A stretch of DNA of 63,195 nt from assembly GCF_004358675.1 (NCBI RefSeq), contig NZ_SMZO01000021.1, positions 1 to 63,195 of the forward strand. The letters run 5' to 3'. Position 1 is the stretch's first letter; every line of letters begins with the position of its first letter. This DNA comes from Meridianimarinicoccus aquatilis (lineage in GTDB: Bacteria; Pseudomonadota; Alphaproteobacteria; Rhodobacterales; Rhodobacteraceae). This document shows positions 16,931 to 27,186 of this stretch, in pieces. The translations under genes and the position numbers were made by a program. Under the pieces are notes generated by a model. That model searched no databases and was not told where the DNA came from. It saw only the letters and a program-made list of their open reading frames with translations.

Positions 16931-18931
16931 GTGTTCAAGAAGATTCTGATCGCCAACCGAGGTGAGATCGCTTGCCGAGTTATCAAATCGGCACGCAAGA
17001 TGGGTATCAAGACCGTGGCGATCTATTCCGACGCGGATCGCAATGCGCTGCACGTTCGGATGGCTGACGAAGCGGTTCATATCGGTCCGGCGCCCGCGAA
17101 CCAGTCCTATATCGTGATCGACAAGGTTATGGCGGCGATCAAGGAAACCGGCGCAGAGGCGGTGCATCCGGGTTACGGTTTTTTGTCGGAAAACAGTAAG
17201 TTCGCGGAAGCACTTGAAGCGGCCGGTGTTGCCTTTATCGGCCCGCCTGTGAAAGCCATCGAAGCGATGGGCGACAAGATCACGTCCAAAAAGCTGGCTC
17301 AGGAAGCCGGCGTCAGCACGGTTCCCGGCTATATGGGTCTGATTGCCGATGGCGACGAGGCGGTCAAAATCTCGGGCGAGATCGGCTATCCGGTGATGAT
17401 TAAAGCCAGCGCAGGCGGCGGCGGCAAAGGGATGCGTATCGCCTGGAAAGAAGACGAGGTCCGCGAGGGCTTTGAAAGCTCCAAGAACGAAGCGGCCAAC
17501 AGCTTCGGCGATGACCGCATCTTCATCGAAAAATTCGTGACCCAGCCGCGCCATATCGAAATTCAGGTGCTTGCTGATAGCCATGGCAACACGATCTATC
17601 TGGGCGAGCGGGAATGTTCGATCCAACGCCGGAACCAGAAGGTCATCGAAGAGGCGCCAAGCCCATTCCTTGATGAAGCGACCCGCAAGGCGATGGGCGA
17701 GCAAGCCTGTGCTCTGGCGGCTGCGGTTGGCTATACCAGCGCCGGAACTGTTGAGTTCATCGTCGATGGGGAACGAAATTTCTATTTCCTTGAGATGAAC
17801 ACCCGGCTTCAGGTGGAACATCCCGTGACCGAATTGATCACCGGTGTCGACCTGGTAGAACAGATGATCCGCGTTGCCTATGGCGAGAAGCTGGCGATGT
17901 CGCAAGATGACATCAAGCTGACTGGCTGGGCCATGGAAAGCCGCCTTTACGCCGAAGACCCGTATCGCAATTTCCTGCCGTCTATCGGGCGTCTCAGCCG
18001 CTATCGTCCGCCTGAAGAAACGGCAACTGCCGACGCGGCGGTGCGGAATGATACCGGCGTTTTCGAAGGCGGCGAAATAAGCATGTATTACGATCCGATG
18101 ATCGCCAAGCTGTGTACTTGGGGTCCGGATCGCGCAACCGCCATCGAAGAGATGCGCGTTGCGCTAGATAGCTTCGAAGTTGAAGGGATCGGGCACAACC
18201 TGCCGTTTCTGTCAGCCGTCTATGATCACCCCAAGTTCATTTCCGGTGAGATGACAACCGCTTTCATCGCGGAAGAATACCCCGACGGATTCGAAGGCGT
18301 AACGTTGGAACAGGGCGACCTGCGCAAAGTCGCTGCTGCGGCCGCGGCGATGTACCGGCTCGCTGAAATCCGCCGTACCCGCGTGTCAGGCCGGATGGAC
18401 AACCACGAACGCAAGGTCGGGGACGATTGGGTCGTGTCTGTTCAGGGCGACTCCTATCCCGTGACGCTGAAGGCTGATCGCGACGGGACAACGGTGGTGT
18501 TCGGTGACGGTGCCGAGATGCGGGTTTCCTCTGACTGGACGCCCGGAGACAGCCTTGCCCTGCTTCAGATAGACGGTGCGCCACTGGTCCTGAAGGTCAA
18601 CAAGATCACTGGTGGGTTCCGTCTTCGAACACGCGGTGCAGACCTTGCCGTCAAGATCCGCACACCGCGTGGCGCGGAACTGGCCGCTTTGATGCCCGAA
18701 AAGTTGCCGCCTGACACATCCAAACTGCTTTTGTGCCCGATGCCGGGCCTGATCGTGAAAGTGAATGTCGCCGTCGGGGACGAAGTTCAGGAAGGCCAAG
18801 CCTTGTGCACGGTTGAAGCCATGAAAATGGAAAACATCCTTCGCGCAGAACGCAGCGGCAAGGTGTCCAAAGTCAATGCGGATGCTGGTGACAGTCTGGC
18901 TGTGGATGATGTCATCATGGAGTTTGAATAA
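16931..18931 (+). CDS. pccA: Propionyl-CoA carboxylase alpha (biotin carboxylase/BCCP) subunit
   Basis: 666 residues from the GTG at 16931 (reads VFKKILIANRGEIACRVI, the standard biotin-carboxylase N-terminus), with GGACAGG upstream. Domains: biotin carboxylase (1-450) with ATP loop SAGGGGKGMRIAW, ERECSIQRRNQKVIEEAPS and EMNTRLQVEHPVTE; a BT domain linking to PccB (about 470-590); and a C-terminal biotinyl domain with EAMKMEN, where Lys632 carries biotin. The holoenzyme is an alpha6-beta6 complex, known structurally from roseobacters. The gene is separated from pccB by three genes, the usual arrangement in this group. Confidence 0.97.
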   Translation: MFKKILIANRGEIACRVIKSARKMGIKTVAIYSDADRNALHVRMADEAVHIGPAPANQSYIVIDKVMAAIKETGAEAVHPGYGFLSENSKFAEALEAAGVAFIGPPVKAIEAMGDKITSKKLAQEAGVSTVPGYMGLIADGDEAVKISGEIGYPVMIKASAGGGGKGMRIAWKEDEVREGFESSKNEAANSFGDDRIFIEKFVTQPRHIEIQVLADSHGNTIYLGERECSIQRRNQKVIEEAPSPFLDEATRKAMGEQACALAAAVGYTSAGTVEFIVDGERNFYFLEMNTRLQVEHPVTELITGVDLVEQMIRVAYGEKLAMSQDDIKLTGWAMESRLYAEDPYRNFLPSIGRLSRYRPPEETATADAAVRNDTGVFEGGEISMYYDPMIAKLCTWGPDRATAIEEMRVALDSFEVEGIGHNLPFLSAVYDHPKFISGEMTTAFIAEEYPDGFEGVTLEQGDLRKVAAAAAAMYRLAEIRRTRVSGRMDNHERKVGDDWVVSVQGDSYPVTLKADRDGTTVVFGDGAEMRVSSDWTPGDSLALLQIDGAPLVLKVNKITGGFRLRTRGADLAVKIRTPRGAELAALMPEKLPPDTSKLLLCPMPGLIVKVNVAVGDEVQEGQALCTVEAMKMENILRAERSGKVSKVNADAGDSLAVDDVIMEFE

Positions 18932-18966
18932 CCCCATGAAAGCCTGCGTCGGGACATATCAGGGGC

Positions 18967-18987
18967 AGGGCGGGACGAACCCGCCCT
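18967..18987. terminator. GC hairpin after pccA
   Basis: Perfect 8-bp stem AGGGCGGG-ACGAA-CCCGCCCT, 35 bases after the pccA stop and 14 bases after the end of the convergent DUF4174 gene. No T run on either strand, so termination efficiency is uncertain; it may act in both directions. Confidence 0.5.
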
Positions 18988-19000
18988 CTACTGTGTCGGG

Positions 19001-19459
19001 TCAGCCCGACCCGGCGCGGTTCTCGTCGCGGATTTCCTGCATGCGCAGCGGCATTTTATCGATGGCGCGGGTCAGTTCGCGCACATCCCAAGGGGCAGGT
19101 TTGCGCAATTCGATCTGCCCATCCTTTCCAACCAAAACAAGGCTGAACCCGCGCGGGCGCAACTGGCGACGCAGCTCTGATGGGTTCTTGGGGTCGGTAT
19201 CGGCAATGACCACCACGTCGCGTTCGAACAACGCGTCTTTGCGAGCGTCGAGCAGATTGATTTGCTCGATAAAACGCGGATCATTGGTCGAGTCGGCAAA
19301 GACGATCACAGGGCGTGCCACCCATCTGAACGCATCAAGATTGTCCGCTTCCGTCAGGAGCGGTTGGTTTTCGGCGCTGAACGCGGCGTCTTGCGCTGCA
19401 CCGGCGAATGGCGTTGCGGCGAGTACGATCACGGTAGCTAGTCGATTTAAGAATTTCAT
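19001..19459 (-). CDS. DUF4174-containing exported protein
   Basis: 152 residues from the ATG at 19459, directly behind the perfect ribosome site AGGAGG; the 18-codon upstream extension is rejected. Signal peptide MKFLNRLATVIVLAATPFAGAA. The mature protein matches the DUF4174 pattern: WVARPVIVFADSTNDPRF, ERDVVVIADTDP, LRRQLRPRGFSLVLVGKDG and the C-terminal ELRKPAPWDVRELTRAIDKMPLR. The fold is thioredoxin-like, without a CxxC pair here, so redox activity is unlikely. Function unknown. It lies on the opposite strand between pccA and the mutase gene, and its presence at this position is probably incidental. Confidence 0.82.
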   Translation of the reverse strand: MKFLNRLATVIVLAATPFAGAAQDAAFSAENQPLLTEADNLDAFRWVARPVIVFADSTNDPRFIEQINLLDARKDALFERDVVVIADTDPKNPSELRRQLRPRGFSLVLVGKDGQIELRKPAPWDVRELTRAIDKMPLRMQEIRDENRAGSG

Positions 19460-19590
19460 CGGGCCTCCTGTACAGGTCCATATAGGGGGCGGCGCGTCCG
19501 TGGCGAAGGCCATGTTACAGCTTTATCCTGCGCGGCCCGCCCCGGCCAGACACAATGGCGTGGATGCGCCAAATACGAAAGGCTGATCCC

Positions 19591-21735
19591 ATGAGCGATA
19601 AGACCGACACCTGGAAAGAGATTGCCAAGGCCGAAATGAAGGGCCGTGATCCAGACACCCTGACGTGGGACACGCTCGAAGGCATCAAGGTCAAGCCGCT
19701 TTACACGGAAGAAGACCTGCAGGATCTGACGCATATTGGGTCGATCCCAGGCAAGGCCCCCTTCACGCGCGGCGTCAAGGCGACCATGTATGCCGGGCGG
19801 CCCTGGACGATCCGGCAGTATGCGGGCTTTTCCACCGCCGAGGAATCAAACAACTTTTACCGCAAGGCGCTTGCAGCCGGTCAGCAGGGCGTTTCGGTTG
19901 CTTTCGATTTGGCAACGCATCGTGGCTATGACAGCGATCATCCGCGCGTTGAAGGCGATGTTGGCAAGGCTGGCGTTGCGATTGACAGCGTTGAGGACAT
20001 GAAGATCCTGTTCGACGGTATTCCGCTCGACAAGGTCAGTGTGTCGATGACCATGAATGGCGCTGTGATACCGATCCTTGCGAACTTCATCGTGACGGGC
20101 GAAGAGCAGGGGCATGACAAGGCCGTTTTGTCTGGCACAATTCAGAACGACATTCTGAAAGAGTTCATGGTCCGAAATACCTATATCTATCCGCCAGAAC
20201 CTTCGATGCGGATGATCGCCGATATTATCGAATATACATCGAACCAGATGCCAAAGTTCAATTCCATTTCGATCTCTGGCTATCACATGCAAGAGGCCGG
20301 TGCGAACCTGGTGCAGGAACTTGCCTTCACGCTGGCGGATGGGCGCGAATATGTGCGTACGGCCATCGCGGCTGGCATGGACGTGGATAAATTCGCAGGC
20401 CGTTTGTCGTTCTTCTTTGCCATTGGAACGAACTTCTTCATGGAAGCGGCAAAGCTGCGGGCGGCCCGTCTGCTGTGGCATCGCATTATGGAAGAATTCG
20501 AACCGAAGAACCCCAAATCGATGATGCTGCGCACCCATTGCCAGACCAGCGGCGTGAGCCTTGCCGAGCAGGATCCGTACAACAACGTCATTCGCACCGC
20601 TTACGAGGCAATGTCAGCGGTTCTGGGGGGCACGCAAAGCCTGCATACCAATGCTTTGGACGAAGCTATCGCACTGCCAACAGAGTTTTCCGCCCGCATC
20701 GCGCGAAACACGCAGTTGATCTTGCAGGAAGAAACGGGTGTGACCAACGTGGTCGATCCGTTGGCAGGGTCTTACTACGTTGAAGCGCTGACCGCAGAAA
20801 TGGCGGAAAAAGCTTGGGCGTTAATCGAAGAAGTCGAAGAAATGGGCGGCATGACCAAAGCGGTTGCCAGCGGGATGCCCAAACTGCGCATCGAAGAAAC
20901 CGCGGCACGGCGCCAGGCCAATATTGACCGCGGGATCGAGGTCATCGTCGGCGTCAACAAGTATCGCAAGGACAAAGAAGATCCGATCGATATTCTTGAT
21001 ATCGACAATGACAAAGTGCGCGAAAGCCAAGTCGCGCGTTTGGAAACGATGCGCGCCAGCCGCGATCAAGCCGCCTGCGACGCAGCGCTGGCTGAACTGG
21101 AGCGTCGCTGCTCTGAGGGGGGCAACCTTTTGGACGCAGCGGTGGACGCCGCCCGCGCCCGCGCAAGTGTTGGGGAAATCAGCATGGCTATGGAAAAGGT
21201 ATTCGGTCGTCACCGCGCCGAGGTAAAGACCCTCGCCGGTGTGTATGGCGCAGCCTATGAAGGCGATGATGGCTTTGCGGCGATCCAGAAGGACATTGAG
21301 CTCTTTGCCGAAGAAGAGGGCCGTCGCCCACGTATGCTTGTGGTCAAGATGGGGCAGGACGGGCACGATCGCGGTGCCAAGGTGATTGCAACAGCCTTTG
21401 CCGATATCGGGTTCGATGTCGATGTTGGCCCGCTGTTCCAAACCCCCGCGGAAGCCGCACAGGATGCCATCGACAACGACGTGCATGTCGTCGGGATTTC
21501 CAGCCAGGCAGCCGGGCACAAGACGCTCGCACCGAAATTGATCGAAGAGTTGCGCGCGCAAGGCGCGGGCGACATCCTTGTGATTTGCGGCGGGGTCATT
21601 CCGCAGCAGGATTACGAGTTTCTGAAAAAGGCGGGTGTCAAAGCAATATTTGGACCCGGCACCAACATTCCTGATGCGGCTAAGAACATCCTTGATCTGA
21701 TCCGGGTGGCCCGCAGTTCACAAGCGGCCGAGTAA
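19591..21735 (+). CDS. scpA: Methylmalonyl-CoA mutase (single-chain)
   Basis: 714 residues from the ATG at 19591. Adenosylcobalamin-dependent isomerisation of (R)-methylmalonyl-CoA to succinyl-CoA, completing propionate assimilation. The N-terminal TIM-barrel catalytic domain carries [22 protein letters not shown] and [36 protein letters not shown]; the C-terminal B12 domain has [18 protein letters not shown] with the cobalt ligand His592, then [12 protein letters not shown] and [15 protein letters not shown]. The chain therefore has both domains and is full length. It stands 100 bases beyond the divergent DUF4174 gene. No epimerase or MeaB gene is visible in the window. Confidence 0.96.
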   Translation: MSDKTDTWKEIAKAEMKGRDPDTLTWDTLEGIKVKPLYTEEDLQDLTHIGSIPGKAPFTRGVKATMYAGRPWTIRQYAGFSTAEESNNFYRKALAAGQQGVSVAFDLATHRGYDSDHPRVEGDVGKAGVAIDSVEDMKILFDGIPLDKVSVSMTMNGAVIPILANFIVTGEEQGHDKAVLSGTIQNDILKEFMVRNTYIYPPEPSMRMIADIIEYTSNQMPKFNSISISGYHMQEAGANLVQELAFTLADGREYVRTAIAAGMDVDKFAGRLSFFFAIGTNFFMEAAKLRAARLLWHRIMEEFEPKNPKSMMLRTHCQTSGVSLAEQDPYNNVIRTAYEAMSAVLGGTQSLHTNALDEAIALPTEFSARIARNTQLILQEETGVTNVVDPLAGSYYVEALTAEMAEKAWALIEEVEEMGGMTKAVASGMPKLRIEETAARRQANIDRGIEVIVGVNKYRKDKEDPIDILDIDNDKVRESQVARLETMRASRDQAACDAALAELERRCSEGGNLLDAAVDAARARASVGEISMAMEKVFGRHRAEVKTLAGVYGAAYEGDDGFAAIQKDIELFAEEEGRRPRMLVVKMGQDGHDRGAKVIATAFADIGFDVDVGPLFQTPAEAAQDAIDNDVHVVGISSQAAGHKTLAPKLIEELRAQGAGDILVICGGVIPQQDYEFLKKAGVKAIFGPGTNIPDAAKNILDLIRVARSSQAAE

Positions 21736-21782
21736 ACCCGCTTTCGAGATGGCCAATGCGGTTGAGGGGCCGCGTTGACCTG

Positions 21783-21823
21783 CCCGAACGCGCCTGTCCG
21801 AGAGGGGGGCAAGCGCGTTCGGG
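21783..21823. repeat. 11-bp perfect inverted repeat after the mutase gene
   Basis: Arms CCCGAACGCGC (21783-21793) and GCGCGTTCGGG (21813-21823) enclose a 19-base loop. It lies 47 bases after the scpA stop. Neither side has a T run; possible roles are RNA 3'-end stabilisation or a dispersed repeat element. Confidence 0.6.
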
Positions 21824-21973
21824 ACCCAAGGTGACGATCAGCGCTGGACGACAGTCATGCAGGCACCGCCGGGTCGTCGCTCACCGTTCAGTGTCCATTC
21901 ACGTGTCGGCATCTGGCGTGCAAAGGGCGGTTTCACTCTGTCGCTCTGTCGATCCGATTGATAGTCTGCGCCT

Positions 21974-22657
21974 ATGTCGATTTGGACCCGTATATCCCAA
22001 GCAATCAGTGCGCTGCGCGAAGGGCAGCCGCTGTCCGCCGTATTTGACCGGCTGCGCACGCCGCCCGAACGGTCGGTGGCATTTACCATTGCGATCATCG
22101 CGCTTGGGGCGAAAATGGCCAAGGCAGACGGTCAGGTAACCCGCTCGGAAGTGGCCGCATTTCGTGAAGTTTTCAGTATTCCTGCCAGCGAAGAGGAAAA
22201 CGCAGCCCGCGTTTTCAATCTTGCGCGGCAGGATGTGGCGGGCTTCGATGCATATGCGCGGCGGATTGCGGGTATGTTCGGGGTTGGAAATGCTGCCTTG
22301 GCGGATCTGCTGGAGGGCCTTTTTTACATTGCCGTGGCCGATGGGTCTTACCACGATGATGAAGATGCGTTCTTGCGGGATGTCGCGGACATCTTCGGTG
22401 TGGACGAAATGTGTTTTCGCCGTATTCGGACGCGGTTCGTCAAAGACGCGCGCCCAGATCCATTTGCCGTTCTAGGTGTGTCAGCAGATGCTTCGGTGGA
22501 CAAAGTGCGCGCGGCTTGGAAAGCACAGGTGCGTGAATGCCACCCCGACAGACTTGCCGCGCGCGGCGTACCAAGCGAGGCGGTAAAACTGGCCGAGCAA
22601 CGGCTCGTGGCAATCAACCAAGCGTGGGAAGAAATTCAGGCCTTGCGCCCATCGTGA
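21974..22657 (+). CDS. DjiA-like chaperone with TerB and J domains
   Basis: 227 residues. The N-terminal two thirds form a TerB/DjlA-type acidic helical domain (ALGAKMAKADGQVTRSEV and YIAVADGSYHDDEDAFL, two metal-binding-like helices with conserved aspartates). The C-terminal part, from about residue 165, is a J domain: DPFAVLGVSADASVDKVRAA then VRECHPDRLAA with the essential HPD. J proteins stimulate the ATPase of DnaK. There is no membrane segment, unlike enterobacterial DjlA, so it should be cytoplasmic. It ends five bases before the convergent ppx gene. Confidence 0.88.
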   Translation: MSIWTRISQAISALREGQPLSAVFDRLRTPPERSVAFTIAIIALGAKMAKADGQVTRSEVAAFREVFSIPASEEENAARVFNLARQDVAGFDAYARRIAGMFGVGNAALADLLEGLFYIAVADGSYHDDEDAFLRDVADIFGVDEMCFRRIRTRFVKDARPDPFAVLGVSADASVDKVRAAWKAQVRECHPDRLAARGVPSEAVKLAEQRLVAINQAWEEIQALRPS

Positions 22658-22661
22658 CAGT

Positions 22662-24221
22662 TTATTCGGTGACCGCTCTACGCAGCGCGACCACTTCGGT
22701 TTCTGCACCGAGGGCTTTGGCCAACGATGCAAACCGCGACTGCGCAACCTCCCCGTAAAGGGCCATGGCCTGTGGTCCAATCGACAGAACAAGTCGTTTC
22801 TTATTGGGATGCCAGCGCAAGGTGCCCATATTGTCGGCCTTTTGCGCGGTGAACATCGCCCCAAATCGCAAAGCGCGGCCAAGGATCTGCGCCTGCTGAA
22901 CATCTTCGGGGTCCATCAGGTCGATCAAAGCGTCAAACCTGCCTCGGCTACGGTTGCTTTTGTATCGATGCATCATCGACAGGCCAAGAAACAGACGTTC
23001 CTGATGGCTCAGCCCGCCGAAATTGGCGCGGGTCGCGTAGTCAAAGCACACATCGCCGCGATAATCGGGATGGCTCCGCCAGCTCACGTCATGCAACAGG
23101 CATGCGGCTTGGACCAATCTGAGGCGATTTTCACCAGCCCGCGAATAGATCGGACGGATGAATCGATAAAGAACCTTACCGAAACCGGGCACGCGCGCGT
23201 CTTTGATCTCGGCGAAACGGCACGCTTCGATAAGCGGATCACGGTCGCGCAACATCTGGGGCATCTGCTCGTACAAAAGACCTTCGCGCAGGCCGTAGCT
23301 TGAAATCGCGATCTCGCGAGGCTTCAGTGTTTTAAGCACGCCGGACAGTACTTCGGCAGCATAGGGCACCAAAGACAAACGGGTTCCCGACACGCCACTC
23401 ATGGCCTTTATGGCGGACAGGTCGGTGTCGCCGATCCACTTGAGCGTTGTGCGCAGTTCTGCAGGTCGCATCAGATATTCGTGCAGTACCTTCAGCGGGT
23501 AATTGCGTCGCGCCATATCAATTTTTGCGATGGCGCGCCACGAACCGCCCACCAGAAACAATCGGTCGGGCATGTCGCCCATTCGATCCTTGAGGGTCGT
23601 CAATTCGGCATCGATATAGGCGCGCATGGCTTTGCGGCCGCCCTTCACATCGCGCAGTTTCAGCGGCCCGAGTGCAGATGTTTCACGCCGACCCACTTTG
23701 CCTTCGGACAGAACGGCCAACTCCATGGAAGATCCGCCAATATCGCAAACCAGACCATCCGCCTTGGGCCAGCCCAGCAACACCCCTTGGGCGGAAAGGC
23801 GGGCCTCTTCCGGGCCATCAATTACGAAAAGGCGCAGGCCCGTTTCGCGCATGACCTCGTCTTGGAACTCTTGCCCGTCTTCGGCCTCGCGCATCGCGGC
23901 CGTCGCCACTGCGCTGAGCGGGGCAAGTCCCATACCATTTGCCAAGGTCTGAAACCGTCGGATCGCATCCAGTGCCCTGACTTTGCCTTCGGGATTGAGG
24001 CGACCGGTTTCGGACATGCCTTCGCCCAAGCAGCACATCACTTTTTCGTTGTAGAAATACGCAGGACTGCGCGCCGCGCCGTCGAAAATCACAAGACGAA
24101 CAGAGTTGGATCCAACATCAACAACCCCTATTCGAGACAATCGACGGACGGCTGGATCGTCGAACAGGGGGCGGCCAAAAGGGCCCCAGTCGTCTGTCGA
24201 GCTTTGTGCGGCGACGTTCAT
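22662..24221 (-). CDS. ppx: Exopolyphosphatase (Ppx/GppA family), long form
   Basis: 519 residues, start preceded by GGAGGT. ASKHA-fold domains I and II occupy the first 310 residues (GVVDVGSNSVRLVIFDG and VCDIGGSSMELAVL), the C-terminal 200 residues are an HD-like helical domain (LHDVSWRSHPDYRGD, LSHQERLFLGLSMMHRYK), as in long Ppx enzymes. It releases phosphate from polyphosphate ends and may also act on pppGpp. The gene follows ppk1 (48 bases apart) on the minus strand, giving a synthesis/degradation pair in the operon perM-hdaA-ppk1-ppx. A shorter, second Ppx/GppA protein is encoded at 39.6 kb. Confidence 0.92.
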   Translation of the reverse strand: MNVAAQSSTDDWGPFGRPLFDDPAVRRLSRIGVVDVGSNSVRLVIFDGAARSPAYFYNEKVMCCLGEGMSETGRLNPEGKVRALDAIRRFQTLANGMGLAPLSAVATAAMREAEDGQEFQDEVMRETGLRLFVIDGPEEARLSAQGVLLGWPKADGLVCDIGGSSMELAVLSEGKVGRRETSALGPLKLRDVKGGRKAMRAYIDAELTTLKDRMGDMPDRLFLVGGSWRAIAKIDMARRNYPLKVLHEYLMRPAELRTTLKWIGDTDLSAIKAMSGVSGTRLSLVPYAAEVLSGVLKTLKPREIAISSYGLREGLLYEQMPQMLRDRDPLIEACRFAEIKDARVPGFGKVLYRFIRPIYSRAGENRLRLVQAACLLHDVSWRSHPDYRGDVCFDYATRANFGGLSHQERLFLGLSMMHRYKSNRSRGRFDALIDLMDPEDVQQAQILGRALRFGAMFTAQKADNMGTLRWHPNKKRLVLSIGPQAMALYGEVAQSRFASLAKALGAETEVVALRRAVTE

Positions 24222-24269
24222 GGAACCTCCGTCTCGTGGGCCGAGGATTGCCCAAACGATTGATTGGCG

Positions 24270-26504
24270 TCAACCTTCACGTTGAGACCGTTGTTTAGCC
24301 AGTCGTGGCACATCATCGGCCCCAGCAGATCCGCGCCCGGAAAGCGACGGATTTTTCATGAAGAACTGGTGGCAATTGAAGCCCGTTTCTGACGCGGCCT
24401 TGTCGCGCCGGAATTGGCCATTTGGGTCAAGCACCCAGCTTTGCGCTTCGTCGCACAAGTTCGCAGCCATGATCTGGCTCACAATCTGCTCTTTGACGGT
24501 GGCGTTGTGGCATTCAACCAGCGTTTCAACACGGCGGTTCAGGTTGCGGCCCATCCAATCTGCGGAGGAAAAGAACACACGGGCTTCTGCCGATGGCAGC
24601 CCGTGCCCGTTCCCGAAGCACACGATCCGCGAATGTTCTAAGAACCGCCCGACAATGGATTTGACCCGGATATTTTCGCTTAGCCCCTTGATGCCGGGGC
24701 GCAAACCGCAAATGCCCCGGATCACGCACATGATCTGCACACCCGCATTGCTGGCGGCGTAAAGCGCGTCTATCACGTTTGGTTCGATCAAGGCGTTCAT
24801 CTTGATCCAGACATGGGCTGGGCGGCCGGCACGGGCATGCTCGGCTTCGCGTTCCAACATCCTGATGATGTCAGCCTTCATGTCGCTGGGACTGATTGAG
24901 AGGTTTTCCAATTCCTTGGGCGGAGCATAGCCAGACAAGTAGTTGAAAACCTTGGTCGCATCGCGCCCCAAAGAGTCATCGCAGGTGAAGAAGCTCAGGT
25001 CGGTATAAATCCGCGCCGTGATCGGGTGATAGTTCCCGGTGCCATAGTGGGAATACGTGACCAATTTGTCGCCTTCACGGCGGACCACGCTGCTGATTTT
25101 TGCGTGTGTTTTGTAATTCACGAACCCATAGACCACATGCGCGCCAGAGCGCTCAAGCGTCCGCGACTGACGAATGTTCGCGGCCTCGTCAAAGCGGGCT
25201 TTCAACTCAACGAGCGCCGTCACTGATTTTCCGTCTTCCGCAGCTTCGCACAGGGCGGCAACAATCGGGCTGTTATAAGATGTGCGGTACAGCGTTTGTT
25301 TTATCGCCAGCACGTTGGGATCACGGGCGGCTTGCTGCAAGAAACGCACGACCATGTCGAACGTTTCATAGGGGTGGTGTAGCAACATGTCCTTTTGTGC
25401 GATCGACGAGAACATATCGCCGTCATGGTCCTGAACCCGTTCTGGCACGCGCGGTGTGTAGGACGGCCATAAAAGGTCTGGCCGTTCGTCCAAAACCAAC
25501 TCTTTCAGATCAACAATGCCGATCATCCCGCGGATTTCGATGATCTCGTCTTCTGCCACGCGCAGCTCACGGCTGATGACAGCCCGCAGGTCTTCTGGTG
25601 CGCCGCCGGAAATCTTCAGACGGACGACTTCGCCGCGCCGTCGCCGTTTCAGCGCGGTTTCGAATTCACGCACGAGGTCTTCGGCCTCTTCTTCGACCTC
25701 AAGATCACTGTCACGCAGAACGCGGAACTGGCAGTCACCGGTCAGTTTGTAACCCGGAAACAGGCTGCCGATATGCAGCAGCAAGACGTCTTCCAGCGGC
25801 AAGAATCGCTGCTCGCCAGATTTGGACGGCAGACGGACAAAGCGGTTGATCTGCTGCGGGATTGGCAGCAGCGCGCGAAGCTCTTTGCCGTCTGACTTGC
25901 GTTCCAGCTTGAGAGCCTGAACCAGACCCGTATTTGGAATGAAGGGAAACGGGTGCGCCGGATCGATCGCAAGCGGCGAGAGAACTGGAAAAACCTGGGT
26001 CAGGAACACCTGTTCCAGGTATTTCTTGTCTGCACGGTTCAGCTTGCGCGGCCCCACGATATGGATACCGGCCGCGTCAAGTTCGTGCTTGAGCGCCGCG
26101 AAGGCACGCTGCTGGGATTGCATCAGCGCGCGGGCATCCTTGTCGATCAACACAAGCTGCTGTGCCGGGGTCAGACCATCGGAAGCTGGAGTAAGATTTC
26201 CTTCGCGCGCCAACTCGCGCAGGCCGGCAACCCGCACGGTATAGAATTCATCCAGATTGTTGGCCGAAATTGACACGAACCGCAGCCTTTCTAGCAGCGG
26301 CACGGCCGGGTTTTCGGCCTCTTCCAGAACCCGCCAATTAAACGCCAGCCAAGACAGTTCTCGGTTGAAGAAGCGATACGGGCTATCGGGCGTCACCCCG
26401 TCGATGGACACGGGTTTCGGGCGCGAACTCGCCAGAAAGTTCACGTCACTGGCAGAGGCCGGAAGTGTCTCATCGGTCGGTAAAGGAATCGGGATCAGCG
26501 GCAT
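24270..26504 (-). CDS. ppk1: Polyphosphate kinase 1
   Basis: 744 residues from the ATG at 26504 ([15 protein letters not shown]); the longer frame runs back into hdaA and is not used. All PPK1 parts are present: N-domain [19 protein letters not shown], head domain with [17 protein letters not shown], and two phospholipase-D-like C domains. The ATP-binding autophosphorylated histidine lies in [15 protein letters not shown], and the second in [13 protein letters not shown]. The enzyme makes long polyphosphate from ATP. It starts seven bases after the hdaA stop, so co-translation is likely, and ppx follows. Confidence 0.94.
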   Translation of the reverse strand: MPLIPIPLPTDETLPASASDVNFLASSRPKPVSIDGVTPDSPYRFFNRELSWLAFNWRVLEEAENPAVPLLERLRFVSISANNLDEFYTVRVAGLRELAREGNLTPASDGLTPAQQLVLIDKDARALMQSQQRAFAALKHELDAAGIHIVGPRKLNRADKKYLEQVFLTQVFPVLSPLAIDPAHPFPFIPNTGLVQALKLERKSDGKELRALLPIPQQINRFVRLPSKSGEQRFLPLEDVLLLHIGSLFPGYKLTGDCQFRVLRDSDLEVEEEAEDLVREFETALKRRRRGEVVRLKISGGAPEDLRAVISRELRVAEDEIIEIRGMIGIVDLKELVLDERPDLLWPSYTPRVPERVQDHDGDMFSSIAQKDMLLHHPYETFDMVVRFLQQAARDPNVLAIKQTLYRTSYNSPIVAALCEAAEDGKSVTALVELKARFDEAANIRQSRTLERSGAHVVYGFVNYKTHAKISSVVRREGDKLVTYSHYGTGNYHPITARIYTDLSFFTCDDSLGRDATKVFNYLSGYAPPKELENLSISPSDMKADIIRMLEREAEHARAGRPAHVWIKMNALIEPNVIDALYAASNAGVQIMCVIRGICGLRPGIKGLSENIRVKSIVGRFLEHSRIVCFGNGHGLPSAEARVFFSSADWMGRNLNRRVETLVECHNATVKEQIVSQIMAANLCDEAQSWVLDPNGQFRRDKAASETGFNCHQFFMKNPSLSGRGSAGADDVPRLAKQRSQREG

Positions 26505-26511
26505 AATGAGG

Positions 26512-27186
26512 TCACCGATGTTGTTGAAGGTTGGCCAGTACCTCTGCGGCCATGGTCCGGGACACACGTTTCTGACGAGAATACGCTTCATAGTCAAGCG
26601 CGTCCACGATCCGGTGCGCGAAGCTGACGGACCTGTCCATACGGGCCACGAGATAGTCAACGGTGCCGGGGTCCAGCATCAGTTGACGCTCTTCGCCGAG
26701 TTTGACCAACGACATGCACAGCAGTGTGTCGTCAGGGCGGTCCAGATGCGTAACGGCACAGGCCAGAAGGCGACTTTGCAGGTCGGGCAGGGCCATGCCC
26801 CATGTGCCCGGTGTATCGCGTGCCGTCATCAAGACGGGCGCCCCTTCGGCACGTGCCCGGTTCAGAAGATGAAACAGCGCCTCTTCGCGCCGGGGCTCGC
26901 CCGCCACGGCATCCGCATCGTCGATCGCATAAGCGGCGGCTTGTTCGGGCAGCTTCAAAGTCAGCCCAGACAGCGCGGCAGCGCGCGTTTCGGTTTGCCA
27001 GATAGCGGCCAAGTGACTGCGTCCTGACCCGCTAGGTCCGGCAAGGATCATCCGGCGTTCTGGCCAGTCCGGCCAAGAGTCCACGGCCTGAAGCGCTGCG
27101 GCGTTGCCTTCGGTCTGCATGAAATCTTCGCGCCCCATACGTGGGGCCGCACCAAGATCCAGCACAAGCTGTCGTCCGCCGTTCAT
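26512..27186 (-). CDS. hdaA: DnaA-related replication regulator HdaA
   Basis: 224 residues. An AAA+ module related to DnaA: Walker A is [13 protein letters not shown] (arginine in place of the usual lysine, RSH instead of KTH), Walker B-like [11 protein letters not shown], sensor region [23 protein letters not shown] and arginine-containing lid. It lacks the DNA-binding domain IV of DnaA. HdaA, with the beta clamp, stimulates ATP hydrolysis by DnaA; the N-terminal QLVLDLG matches the clamp-binding peptide QLxLxL. The start overlaps the stop of the upstream transporter (ATGA, 27183-27186), the typical alphaproteobacterial perM-hdaA pair. Confidence 0.9.
   Translation of the reverse strand: MNGGRQLVLDLGAAPRMGREDFMQTEGNAAALQAVDSWPDWPERRMILAGPSGSGRSHLAAIWQTETRAAALSGLTLKLPEQAAAYAIDDADAVAGEPRREEALFHLLNRARAEGAPVLMTARDTPGTWGMALPDLQSRLLACAVTHLDRPDDTLLCMSLVKLGEERQLMLDPGTVDYLVARMDRSVSFAHRIVDALDYEAYSRQKRVSRTMAAEVLANLQQHR

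Noticed and set aside
16488-16949. Open frame of 153 codons before pccA, overlapping the previous stop
   Set aside because: Product is Ser/Pro/Arg/Cys-rich without family resemblance and runs through perfect hairpins; region is better read as a leader.
16805-17905. 366-codon open frame opposite pccA
   Set aside because: It is the mirror of a high-GC coding gene; pccA motifs are complete on the other strand.
21756-22139. 127-codon frame between scpA and the DjiA gene
   Set aside because: Runs across an 11-bp perfect hairpin and into the djiA-like gene; Arg/Cys/Ser-rich without family features.
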